A stretch of 14,032 nt of DNA from Clostridia bacterium (GTDB taxonomy: Bacteria; Bacillota; Clostridia; Oscillospirales; CAG-272): contig JAFQUL010000185.1 in NCBI GenBank assembly GCA_017408535.1, positions 1 to 14,032 on the forward strand. The letters run 5' to 3'. This document shows positions 1-6,542 of this stretch, one piece after another (within the stretch, counting starts at the first letter, position 1; every line of letters starts with the position of its first letter). The notes below the pieces were generated by a model. It was not told where the DNA came from, did no database searches, and worked only from the letters and a program-made list of their open reading frames with translations. Position numbers and translations under genes: made by a program.

Positions 1-1206
1 CCAAAGATCGTCACCCTCGTCGCAGAAATACTCAAGGCCGATCCATACATTGTTTTCAGGGTCGGATACCATATAGGGAGACCAGTTGTTGAATATCTGA
101 AGTCTGCCAAGTCTCACTTCCCTTTCCTGGATGTATATCCAGCAGTCAGGGACTATATTGCCGAGGGTCTTTTTATCTGTTTCGTTTTTAAGATTTATTC
201 TGTCAAGAAGCAGTCCGACGGTAATGAAATCTCTATAGGGCAGATCTGCGGCGGTAACGGAAACCTCCTCAGGCACGTCGTTCATAGCCGCTACCAGGTC
301 CTTTACCGGCATTGAGGAGAAAAATACGTCTGCACGGTATTCTTTTTCTTCGCCGCCTGTCTCTGCAATTACCGAGACGATCTTGCCGTTCTCGGTATTG
401 ACCTTCACTACCTTTGCACCGTGTACGATACGTCCGCCGGCCTTCTCTATCTCCTCGGCCATAGTCTCCCACAGCTGTCCGGGGCCGCGCTTAGGGTAGG
501 AGTACTGCTCGATAAGAGAGGTCTCAACCTTGCCGCCCCGGCGGAAGGGCTTGGTTATAACATTCTTTACCGCCCCCCAAAGAGACAGGCCCTTTACTCT
601 CTGAGCCCCCCACTCGGCAGAAATATTCTCCGGGTTTCTGCCCCAGAGCTTCTCGGTATAGTCCTCGAAAAACATCTCGTAGAGAGGACGGCCGAAGCGG
701 TTTATATAAAAATTGCGGAGCGAGTCCTCCTTTTTCTTTACCACTGCAGAATAAAGATAGCCGAAGCCTGCCTTCATAGTACGGGCAAAGCCCATATTCT
801 TAAAGGTTTCAGCCTTGAGGCTGATGGGATAGTCAAAGAATTTCTTAAGATAATATATTCTCGAAACCCTGTCACGGAGAAGCATTACCCTCTCTTCACT
901 CTCCGGGTCGGGTCCGCCCTCAGAGAGAGTCTTTTCACGGCCGAGGACCGCATCATCATAAGCGGGCTTGCCCTGCATAGGCATAAGAGTGTCCCACAGC
1001 TTGTTTATCTCGTCAGATTTTGAGAAAAATCTGTGTCCGCCTATGTCCATTCTGTTACCTTTATATTCAGCGGTGCGTGATATGCCGCCCACAAAGTCAT
1101 TCTCTTCAAGGATGATCGGTATGCAGTCTGTCTCACGCAGCATAGTGTATGCCGCGGTAAGTCCCGCAGGACCTGCACCGATGATTACTGCTGTCTTTTT
1201 TTCCAT
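1..1206 (-). CDS. FAD/NAD(P)-binding oxidoreductase, HemY/UDP-galactopyranose mutase-like (3' end cut off)
   Basis: The reading frame is open from ATG at 1206 to the window edge (402 codons, no stop), so the C-terminus is missing. The N-terminus has a Rossmann FAD-binding motif (VIIGAGPAG, residues 8-16), an acidic residue closing the second strand (LEEN), and the GG-x-SRT loop typical of flavin amine oxidase folds. DIGGHRFFSK (54-63), SRIYYLKKFFDYPIS (115-129) and YTEKLWG (183-189) are recurring signatures of bacterial COG1232-type flavoproteins related to protoporphyrinogen oxidase and UDP-galactopyranose mutase, often found in glycan gene sets. The substrate cannot be told from sequence. 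An AAAGGA ribosome-binding site at 1219-1224 lies 12 nt before the ATG, and a consensus promoter lies just upstream. The gene is separated from the upstream helicase-loader gene by a terminator, so it forms its own transcription unit or heads a new one. Confidence 0.85.
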   Translation of the reverse strand, partial: MEKKTAVIIGAGPAGLTAAYTMLRETDCIPIILEENDFVGGISRTAEYKGNRMDIGGHRFFSKSDEINKLWDTLMPMQGKPAYDDAVLGREKTLSEGGPDPESEERVMLLRDRVSRIYYLKKFFDYPISLKAETFKNMGFARTMKAGFGYLYSAVVKKKEDSLRNFYINRFGRPLYEMFFEDYTEKLWGRNPENISAEWGAQRVKGLSLWGAVKNVITKPFRRGGKVETSLIEQYSYPKRGPGQLWETMAEEIEKAGGRIVHGAKVVKVNTENGKIVSVIAETGGEEKEYRADVFFSSMPVKDLVAAMNDVPEEVSVTAADLPYRDFITVGLLLDRINLKNETDKKTLGNIVPDCWIYIQEREVRLGRLQIFNNWSPYMVSDPENNVWIGLEYFCDEGDDLW

Positions 1207-1245
1207 TTTGTGCTACCGTCCTTTATAATATAATTTACCATTTTA

Positions 1246-1274
1246 ATTATACATCCTAACCTTTTCCGTGTCAA
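1246..1274 (-). promoter_or_regulatory. Consensus sigma-A promoter for the FAD oxidoreductase
   Basis: On the minus strand, TTGACA (1269-1274) and TATAAT (1246-1251) are both perfect matches to the sigma-A consensus, separated by exactly 17 bp. The predicted transcription start is near 1239, leaving a leader of about 30 nt before the ATG at 1206. No operator palindrome is evident around it, suggesting strong, largely constitutive expression. Confidence 0.88.
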
Positions 1275-1329
1275 CACATAAGGGGTATGGCTTTACACAT
1301 ATACTCGTATTTTAAGGCTGATTTACTAC

Positions 1330-1364
1330 AAAAAAGAACTGTCCGTCAGAACAGTCCTTTTTAT
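1330..1364 (-). terminator. Rho-independent terminator after the dnaD-dnaC operon
   Basis: Arms at 1334-1342 and 1351-1359 form a 9-bp stem (one G-U pair on the minus-strand RNA) with an 8-nt loop, followed by a run of six T on the minus strand. The plus strand also ends in a T run, so it could work in both directions. It begins 5 bp past the stop codon of the helicase-loader gene and separates it from the oxidoreductase promoter. Confidence 0.85.
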
Positions 1365-1368
1365 ACTA

Positions 1369-2358
1369 TTATTTTTTGTTCAGCTTCTGTGAGCGGATAT
1401 CGTCACCCTTAAAGAAGAAGGGGAAAAACTCACCGAAGATACGGCTGGTTATTCTGTCAGAATATCTGCGGCGAAGCTCACTGCTGTCAAGGTTAGTGCT
1501 GATGATAGTTGCCTTGTTTCTGTTCTGTCTGGTGTTGATAATATTGTAAAGACAGGAAACTGTAAAGGAAGAAGCTACCTCTGTACCCAGGTCATCAATG
1601 ATGAGAAGATCGCACTCAAAGTATCTTTCGGTTACGGCACCCATCTCGGTATCACGGACGCTGTGAAATCTCTCGTTCTCGAAATCAAAGAAGATATTCT
1701 GAGCACTGTCGTACACCACGTCAAAGCCACGGTCGATTATGACCTTAGCGGTTGCGGTGGAGAGATGAGTCTTACCAAGCCCGGTGTTACCGATAAAAAG
1801 GATATTCTCTGCATTTTTTGCGGAGAAGGTCTCGGCATAATGCTTCATTCTGCTGAAAATATGCTCTACAATATTTCTGTTCTCGCCCTTATAGTAGTCA
1901 AAAGAAAAGTTCTCAAAGGACTGGTTCTTTATCAAGTCACCGATACCGGAGCTTTCATATCCCGCCATAACAAGCGCCTTTTTCATGCACTGGCACATCT
2001 GTCCGTCGCAAAAGCCGGTATCGTTACAGATATTACACTCGTATACGATATCGGAATAATCGGAGGGATATCCCGCCGCCTCAAGAAGCTTTGCTCTCTT
2101 TTCTCTCAGTGTCTTATTCTCTTCCTTAAGAACGGCAAGCTTTTCATCAAGTCCCTCTCTGCCCTCTCCCGCAAGAGAGAATATCTTCAGCCCGGTTGCA
2201 GAGAGAAGCTTGTCTATCTCGGCTACTCCCGGAACCTTTTTCCACAGCTCGTCACGCTTGGCATCTGCCGCCGCACGGGCCACGTGGGGTTTCTCCGCAT
2301 ATTCTGCACGGATCTTCTTATAATTTTCACGGTTATAACTGATCGTCTCCGCCCCCAT
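1369..2358 (-). CDS. dnaC: DnaC/DnaI-like replicative helicase loader ATPase
   Basis: A 329-residue AAA+ ATPase of the DnaC/IstB family, expected to load the replicative helicase onto DNA. Walker A is GNTGLGKTH (190-198), Walker B is LLIIDDLG (251-258), sensor I is ISTN (286-289), and a likely arginine finger lies in the DRITSRI stretch (301-307). The N-terminal half is helical and coiled-coil-like (65-95), followed by a cysteine group (C108, C111, C117, C122, C124) that could bind zinc, as the N-terminal domain of Bacillus DnaI does. The start overlaps the end of the DnaD gene by 26 nt and has no clear ribosome-binding site of its own, so translation is probably coupled to dnaD. The pairing with a DnaD protein supports a role in primosome assembly. 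An IstB transposition helper is unlikely because no transposase is nearby. Confidence 0.9.
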   Translation of the reverse strand: MGAETISYNRENYKKIRAEYAEKPHVARAAADAKRDELWKKVPGVAEIDKLLSATGLKIFSLAGEGREGLDEKLAVLKEENKTLREKRAKLLEAAGYPSDYSDIVYECNICNDTGFCDGQMCQCMKKALVMAGYESSGIGDLIKNQSFENFSFDYYKGENRNIVEHIFSRMKHYAETFSAKNAENILFIGNTGLGKTHLSTATAKVIIDRGFDVVYDSAQNIFFDFENERFHSVRDTEMGAVTERYFECDLLIIDDLGTEVASSFTVSCLYNIINTRQNRNKATIISTNLDSSELRRRYSDRITSRIFGEFFPFFFKGDDIRSQKLNKK

Positions 2359-3343
2359 TCATAGTTTCGGTGTAGCTGCGGCGTAATGCCGCCTCAAAAA
2401 ATTCATCTGTATCAAAGCTGCCCATTTGCCGCTCACCTCTACCCGAGGTCTTTTCGGCGACGGGCACGTCATCCGGTGTCCTGTATCCTGCCGCGTGCCA
2501 CTTTTCAAGTATCTTATCGGCATACGGTACAGACGGCTCGCGAATAGCGTTGACCGTCAGCTCGTATGCATGCCGTATAAGCTCGCTGTCAAGCTTCCAG
2601 TCAATAGTCCAGCGGGAAAACGCCGCATGCTCCTTGGCGGTAAGAGCCCTCGCCCCCATACCGAACATGCTGCGAAGCTCCCCTTCTCTTGACTCAAACA
2701 GCTCCTTGCGACGCAGATGCTCCTCAAGCGCAAGGGGAGTATCTATTCCCTTTCCGTGAAGGGTAAATGCCATCTTTTCAATATATTTAAGCGAGGTCTT
2801 ACCTTGCTCAGAGCAATAAGCCATAAGAGAAAGGATGTACTCCGGTGCAAGTCTGAGGTAATCCCGCATGACAAGCACAGTATTCGATTCAACGGTATTG
2901 AATACCCTGCCGAGTGTGCTCTGACAGTGGTCAAGGAGAGATTTAAGCTCCTTGTGCTCACTGAATATTCGGTCGATCTCATCAGAGGTATATTGCGGGG
3001 GTTTGTCCGCATCTTCCAGCTTTTTTGAAACATTTTTCTCTTTTTCAGAGGAATGCGATTTTTCGGTATCAGCCGTCTTTTTGGCCGGTGTGACCGCCCT
3101 GCCCTTACGCCCGGCTGAAGCAAGGATGCCTGCACCGCGCATAAATGAGAGAGAAATATCTATTTCGCTTCTCTCAACACCAAAGGTCTCTGCCAGCTCG
3201 TCAAGCTCACCCTCATCTATCTCACCGCGCAAAGCTATGGCGAAGATCATCCGCATATCAAGCTCGCTGAGCTCTGCCTCGTGCTCGATGGCCGCGCGGG
3301 GAAGCGACACGGTATCTTCAGTCTTTTTAAATTTTATCTTCAC
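2333..3343 (-). CDS. dnaD: DnaD-domain replication initiation protein with two DnaD-type modules
   Basis: A DnaD/DnaB-like primosome protein. I place the start at GTG 3343 (336 aa) because AAAGGAG at 3356-3362 precedes it by 12 nt. The frame also extends to a TTG at 3394, inside the end of rex, but that start has no ribosome-binding site. Residue numbers below use the GTG start. The N-terminal region (about 1-80) resembles a winged-helix domain. A charged, Lys/Glu-rich linker (about 83-115) follows. Next come two apparent DnaD C-terminal modules: one around 138-200, ending in KYIEKMAFTLHGKGIDT, and one around 223-293, with the hallmark YADKILEKWHAAGY. The tail carries SFDTDEFFEAALRRSY (309-324). 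The 3' end overlaps the helicase-loader gene, the expected partner. Confidence 0.88.
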   Translation of the reverse strand: MKIKFKKTEDTVSLPRAAIEHEAELSELDMRMIFAIALRGEIDEGELDELAETFGVERSEIDISLSFMRGAGILASAGRKGRAVTPAKKTADTEKSHSSEKEKNVSKKLEDADKPPQYTSDEIDRIFSEHKELKSLLDHCQSTLGRVFNTVESNTVLVMRDYLRLAPEYILSLMAYCSEQGKTSLKYIEKMAFTLHGKGIDTPLALEEHLRRKELFESREGELRSMFGMGARALTAKEHAAFSRWTIDWKLDSELIRHAYELTVNAIREPSVPYADKILEKWHAAGYRTPDDVPVAEKTSGRGERQMGSFDTDEFFEAALRRSYTETMNGGGDDQL

Positions 3344-3355
3344 AGTAATATGCCG

Positions 3356-3362
3356 CTCCTTT
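3356..3362 (-). promoter_or_regulatory. Ribosome-binding site that decides the dnaD start
   Basis: AAAGGAG on the minus strand lies 12 nt before the GTG at 3343. The competing upstream TTG start at 3394 has no purine-rich stretch in front of it. The site lies 15 nt downstream of the rex stop codon. Confidence 0.6.
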
Positions 3363-3377
3363 GCTGATCCTGCTTTT

Positions 3378-4097
3378 TTATTCCTCGCCGCCAAGCTCGT
3401 AGCAGAGCATCATAAGAGAGTCTCCCATATGAACGTTCTCTACCTTTACTCCCGGCAGGGAAAGATTTATCTCTATATTTGTAAAGTTCCAAAGTCCCCT
3501 GACACCTGCGTGAGCCAAGCGCGCGGCAGTATCAAGAGCCGCATCACGGGGGATGGTAAGTATAGCTATATCAATATCCTTTTCACGGCAGAAGGTCTCT
3601 ATATCCTTCATATCGCCGACTGTATACCCCGCTATCTCAGTACCGATGACCTTGGGATTGACGTCAAATATTCCGCACAGCTCTACCCCTCGCTTGGCAA
3701 ACATTACGCTGCCGGTAAGAGCACGTCCGAGGTTGCCGCAACCGACGATGACCGCACGGTAACCCATAGTAACACCCAGTATCTCGCTGATCTTGCGGTA
3801 AAGGTAGCTTACGTTATAGCCGTAGCCCTGCTGACCGAAGCCGCCGAAGCAGTTAAAATCCTGACGTATCTGAGAAGCAGTTATCCCCATCATACGTGCA
3901 AGCTCTCCCGAGCTGACTCGATTTTTGCCTGCGAGAAGCAGCTCTCTCAGATATCTGAAATATCTGGGAAGGCGCTTTACTACCGCCTTTGACACGTCAC
4001 TGCGTGACCTTGCACTGTCTGCGAGAGACCCGTCATCATTTTTATCAAGGAGGGTATTCTCGTCTATCTTCTTAAATGAGACCTCATCTTTTTTCAC
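3378..4097 (-). CDS. rex: Redox-sensing transcriptional repressor Rex
   Basis: Rex senses the NADH/NAD+ ratio and represses fermentation and reductant-disposal genes, releasing DNA when NADH binds. The 239-residue product has a winged-helix DNA-binding domain (about 35-105) including KAVVKRLPRYFRYL (37-50) and the recognition region ASQIRQDFNCFGGFGQQGYGY (74-94). A Rossmann domain follows, with VIVGCGNLGRAL (116-127) and the ribose-binding acid in IFDVNP (143-148). The start is GTG at 4097 with TTGGAGATAA upstream (11-nt spacing). Compared with usual Rex proteins, which begin close to the KAxxKRLP motif, it has about 30 extra polar, acidic residues at the N-terminus. The icd stop codon lies 39 bp upstream and dnaD follows directly, so rex is probably co-transcribed with both. 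Confidence 0.95.
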   Translation of the reverse strand: MKKDEVSFKKIDENTLLDKNDDGSLADSARSRSDVSKAVVKRLPRYFRYLRELLLAGKNRVSSGELARMMGITASQIRQDFNCFGGFGQQGYGYNVSYLYRKISEILGVTMGYRAVIVGCGNLGRALTGSVMFAKRGVELCGIFDVNPKVIGTEIAGYTVGDMKDIETFCREKDIDIAILTIPRDAALDTAARLAHAGVRGLWNFTNIEINLSLPGVKVENVHMGDSLMMLCYELGGEE

Positions 4098-4136
4098 GGT
4101 GAAGTTATCTCCAAACCAAAAAATTTTGCCAGAGGA

Positions 4137-5294
4137 TCAAAGATTTTTCATTACGTAATCCGCGAATTCCTCGCAGGTAGCTCCGGTATCACGGCCGGTT
4201 ATTGTGAGAGCCTTGTCCTCGAACATACAGTAGTCAAGAGCTGCCGCAAGGCGGTCAGACTCAGCCTGGAAGCCGATGTGGGAAAGAAGGAGAACGGTAG
4301 CTCTGAGCATTGAGCAGGGATCTGCATACTTGCCTCTGCCCTCTTTTACCATTCTGGGAGCAGAGCCGTGGATAGCCTCGAACATTGCGTATCTCTTACC
4401 GATGTTTGCAGAGCCCGCAGTACCTACACCGCCCTGAAACTCAGCCGCCTCATCAGTGATGATATCACCGTAGAGATTGGGAAGAATGAATACCTCAAAC
4501 TCGGTGCGGCGCTTCTCGTCTACCAGCTTAGCGGTCATAATATCGATGAACCACTCGTCGGTAGTGATATCGGGATACTCCTTTGCCATCTCCTCGCAGA
4601 TGCGAAGGAACTTACCGTCGGTCGTCTTGATAACGTTTGCCTTGGTAACAACAGATACTCTCTTCTTGCCGTTGTTCTTTGCATACTCGAATGCAAGGCG
4701 AGCGATTCTGGAAGTACCCTCGGTAGTGGTAACTACGTAGTCGATAGCGAGATCATCGGTAACGTTTACACCGAGAGAGCCTACAGCGTATCCGCCCTCG
4801 GTATTCTCGCGGAAGAAGGTCCAGTCAATGCCCTTCTCGGGAACCTTAACGGGACGTACATTTGCAAAAAGGTCAAGCTCGCGACGCATAGCTACGTTCG
4901 CACTCTCGATGTTGGGCCAGGGGTCGCCAGCACGGGGGGTGGTGGTGGGACCCTTGAGGATAACGTGACACTTCTTAAGCTCCTCAAGAACGTCATCGGG
5001 AATAGCCTTACCCACTGCGGCACGGTTTTCAATCGTAAGACCGTCGATATCGCGAAGCTCTACCTTACCGGCCTTGATCTGATCTGCGAGAATATACTCA
5101 AGAACTCTTCTTGAAGCCGCAGTAATGACGGGACCGATTCCGTCACCGCCGCACACACCGATTATGATCTTATCAAGTGAGGAATAATCGATAGCTTCCT
5201 TGTTTGCATTTATTCTTTCAACTCTCTCAAGCTGTCCGCGGAGAAGTGCTTCATACTTCTCTGTTGCGGTCTTTATAATTGCATCGTAATTCAT
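4137..5294 (-). CDS. icd: Isocitrate dehydrogenase (isocitrate/isopropylmalate dehydrogenase family)
   Basis: A 385-residue beta-decarboxylating dehydrogenase expected to convert isocitrate to 2-oxoglutarate, supplying glutamate carbon. The substrate loop has S131, N133, R137 and R147 with exactly the spacing of E. coli IDH S113/N115/R119/R129. This favours isocitrate over isopropylmalate, whose enzymes lack the SxN pair. RENTEGGY (162-169) supplies the catalytic tyrosine, K218 (TKANVIK) the catalytic lysine, and GDIITDEAA (276-284) the metal aspartates D277 and D281. The cofactor loop reads HGSAPRM (309-315). R314-M315 replaces the Lys-Tyr of NADP enzymes and the Asp-Ile of NAD enzymes, so cofactor preference is uncertain. 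About 40 N-terminal residues precede the core fold. AAAGGAG (5305-5311) sits 10 nt before the ATG. rex follows 39 bp downstream. Confidence 0.88.
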   Translation of the reverse strand: MNYDAIIKTATEKYEALLRGQLERVERINANKEAIDYSSLDKIIIGVCGGDGIGPVITAASRRVLEYILADQIKAGKVELRDIDGLTIENRAAVGKAIPDDVLEELKKCHVILKGPTTTPRAGDPWPNIESANVAMRRELDLFANVRPVKVPEKGIDWTFFRENTEGGYAVGSLGVNVTDDLAIDYVVTTTEGTSRIARLAFEYAKNNGKKRVSVVTKANVIKTTDGKFLRICEEMAKEYPDITTDEWFIDIMTAKLVDEKRRTEFEVFILPNLYGDIITDEAAEFQGGVGTAGSANIGKRYAMFEAIHGSAPRMVKEGRGKYADPCSMLRATVLLLSHIGFQAESDRLAAALDYCMFEDKALTITGRDTGATCEEFADYVMKNL

Positions 5295-5326
5295 TTTCTG
5301 ATATCTCCTTTTTTTACTGTAAAAAT

Positions 5327-5355
5327 TTTATATCATCTACGGATTTTTTATAAAA
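5327..5355 (-). promoter_or_regulatory. Possible extended -10 promoter for icd-rex-dnaD-dnaC
   Basis: On the minus strand, TATAAA (5327-5332) is preceded by TG plus one base (5333-5335), an extended -10 arrangement. The matching -35 position (TTTTAT, 5350-5355, 17-bp spacing) is poor. It would give a leader of about 26 nt before the icd ATG. The surrounding DNA is very AT-rich, so a chance match is possible. Confidence 0.35.
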
Positions 5356-5418
5356 AGCCGAAAATTTCTTATGTTTTATCTTAAATCAAAAATTATTTCC
5401 AAAAAAAGGGTTTTACAC

Positions 5419-5534
5419 TTTTCCACGGCTTTTTCCACTGCAAAAGCTCCCGAAAAGCCTATAGCCACGCGGTTTTCCACCGTTTTTAATAAAGTTTTCC
5501 ACATTTTGTGGAAAACTCATGCGCGTTTTCCGCA
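5419..5534. repeat. Cluster of DnaA-box-like TTTTCCAC repeats
   Basis: Six nonamers match or nearly match the DnaA box variant TTTTCCACA (core consensus TTWTNCACA). They start at 5419 (ends CACG), 5431 (CACT), 5473 (CACC), 5495 (perfect), 5507 (perfect, inverted, TGTGGAAAA) and 5526 (TTTTCCGCA). Start-to-start distances are 12, 42, 22, 12 and 19 bp, several of them close to whole helical turns. Only the two boxes inside the palindrome are full matches; the others differ at one base. DnaA binding is inferred from motif similarity only. Confidence 0.5.
5493..5517 (-). terminator. Perfect 11-bp hairpin downstream of tsaD (weak terminator or protein-binding palindrome)
   Basis: AGTTTTCCACA (5493-5503) and its exact complement (5507-5517) flank a 3-nt loop, 26 bp past the tsaD stop codon. 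On the minus-strand RNA the stem is followed by UUUAUU, a poor U-tract, so it would be at best a weak terminator or a 3'-end stabiliser. The same arms are two face-to-face DnaA-box sequences, which may be the real reason for the palindrome. Confidence 0.45.
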
Positions 5535-5542
5535 GAAAAATG

Positions 5543-6541
5543 TCAGTTTGCGCTGGCATTAAGATCGGTGCCTGCCCGGACGCCGGACAGAAATTCGTAA
5601 TACCCTTGTGCGGCTATCATAGCTCCATTGTCACCGCAAAGAGACAGGGGAGGAACACAAAATCTCACCTTCTTTTTCTCGCAAAGATCAGCGAGAGCAC
5701 GGCGAAGATGCGAGTTTGCCGCAACACCGCCTGCAAGAACAAGAGTCTCCGCATCGGTAAGGTCAAGAGCATCTGATGCCTTGGCATATATTCCTCCGCA
5801 GATCGCCGCGGTAAGAGAAGCCGCCATATTTTCACGGTTTACAGGCATACCCTTTTGATCGAGATTATGTATATAATTAAGACAGGCAGTCTTAAGTCCG
5901 CTGAAAGAAAGATCAAGAGTCCCGTGAAGTGCGGGAGAAGGCAACGGGATGGAGGAAGGATCTCCTGCCGCCGCCAGCTTGTCCATCTCAGCTCCTGCAG
6001 GATAGGGACAGCCGATAACACGTCCCACCTTGTCAAAGGCCTCTCCTGCGGCATCGTCCCTTGTGCCTGCAAGATATCGCCAGTCAGTGTAATCCTTGAC
6101 CTCGTAAAAGCAGGTATGGCCGCCGGATACGATAAGGGCAAGGAAAGGCGGCTTCAGGTCGGGATACTCAAGATATGCCGCCGCACCGTGAGCCTTGATG
6201 TGGTTGACAGGCACCAAAGGAATATTATGGGAATATGCCAGAGATTTTGCAAAGTTCATACCCACAAGCAAAGCACCGATAAGACCCGGAGCGTTTGTGA
6301 CCGCTACCGCTCCTATATCGCTGAGGCTTGCACCCGCAGTATCGAGAGCCTCGTGAGTGATACCTGACACCGCTTCGATATGGGCACGTCCCGCTATCTC
6401 CGGTACAACACCGCCGTAGCGGCGGTGAATCTCTATTTGTGATGCGACGATATTGGAAAGTATCTTTTTACTGTCTCCCTCCATCTCCACCACAGCGGCA
6501 GAGGTCTCGTCACAGGATGATTCAAGAGCTAAAATAAGCAT
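5543..6541 (-). CDS. tsaD: tRNA N6-adenosine threonylcarbamoyltransferase TsaD
   Basis: TsaD transfers the threonylcarbamoyl group from TC-AMP to A37 of ANN-decoding tRNAs (t6A), acting with TsaB and TsaE. The 332-residue protein starts with LALESSCDETSAAVV (4-18) of the ASKHA fold. It carries the metal-binding HxxxH in NHIKAH (H114, H118), SGGHT (139-143), GEAFDKVGRVIGCPYPAG (166-183), and the third metal ligand in GDNGAMIA (D304 region). Length and motif order are normal for the family. The ATG lies directly after the rimI stop (AGAGGATAAAATG, no free gap), indicating translational coupling. The classical partners tsaB and tsaE are not present in this window. Confidence 0.96.
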   Translation of the reverse strand: MLILALESSCDETSAAVVEMEGDSKKILSNIVASQIEIHRRYGGVVPEIAGRAHIEAVSGITHEALDTAGASLSDIGAVAVTNAPGLIGALLVGMNFAKSLAYSHNIPLVPVNHIKAHGAAAYLEYPDLKPPFLALIVSGGHTCFYEVKDYTDWRYLAGTRDDAAGEAFDKVGRVIGCPYPAGAEMDKLAAAGDPSSIPLPSPALHGTLDLSFSGLKTACLNYIHNLDQKGMPVNRENMAASLTAAICGGIYAKASDALDLTDAETLVLAGGVAANSHLRRALADLCEKKKVRFCVPPLSLCGDNGAMIAAQGYYEFLSGVRAGTDLNASAN

Positions 6542-6542
6542 T

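Larger units (their letters stand above)
5295..5542. other. 248-bp non-coding gap between tsaD and icd
   Basis: No credible gene lies here; the short plus-strand frames have no ribosome-binding site or recognisable protein. The icd-proximal half (about 5295-5410) is strongly AT-rich with A and T runs. The tsaD-proximal half (5419-5534) holds repeated TTTTCCAC motifs and several inverted repeats. These include the 5493-5517 palindrome and a pair GGCTTTT (5427-5433) / AAAAGCC (5453-5459), so RNA from either strand would be structured. The combination of AT-rich DNA beside DnaA-like boxes resembles an origin or a DnaA-regulated region, but this is not proven. Confidence 0.6.

Noticed and set aside
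269..472. Arg/Gly-rich 67-codon minus-strand frame
   Set aside because: Lies inside the FAD oxidoreductase gene in another frame; low-complexity composition is a frame-shift artefact.
421..1023. 200-codon plus-strand open frame
   Set aside because: It is antisense to the FAD oxidoreductase, whose minus-strand product has clear family motifs; this frame has no ribosome-binding site or recognisable domain.
1369..2358. IstB-like transposition helper (insertion sequence remnant)
   Set aside because: No istA-type transposase or terminal inverted repeats nearby; the overlap with dnaD and the cysteine group fit a helicase loader.
1663..2364. 233-codon plus-strand open frame
   Set aside because: Fully antisense to the helicase-loader ATPase gene with intact Walker motifs; no ribosome-binding site or known fold.
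2743..3135. 130-codon minus-strand frame within dnaD
   Set aside because: An out-of-frame shadow of dnaD; a frameshift was considered, but the main frame is continuous and carries both DnaD-like modules.
2952..3992. 346-codon plus-strand open frame
   Set aside because: Runs antisense across dnaD and rex, both well-supported; its length reflects codon bias on the opposite strand.
4935..4953. G-rich GGTGGTGG stretch as a possible quadruplex or repeat
   Set aside because: It is coding sequence for the conserved PTTTPRAGD segment of icd; codon use explains it.
4368..5114. 248-codon plus-strand open frame
   Set aside because: Antisense to icd, which has all catalytic motifs; no independent support.
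5371..5562. 63-codon plus-strand frame in the tsaD-icd gap
   Set aside because: Its residues come from the A/T runs and TTTTCCAC repeats; no ribosome-binding site and no protein-like pattern.
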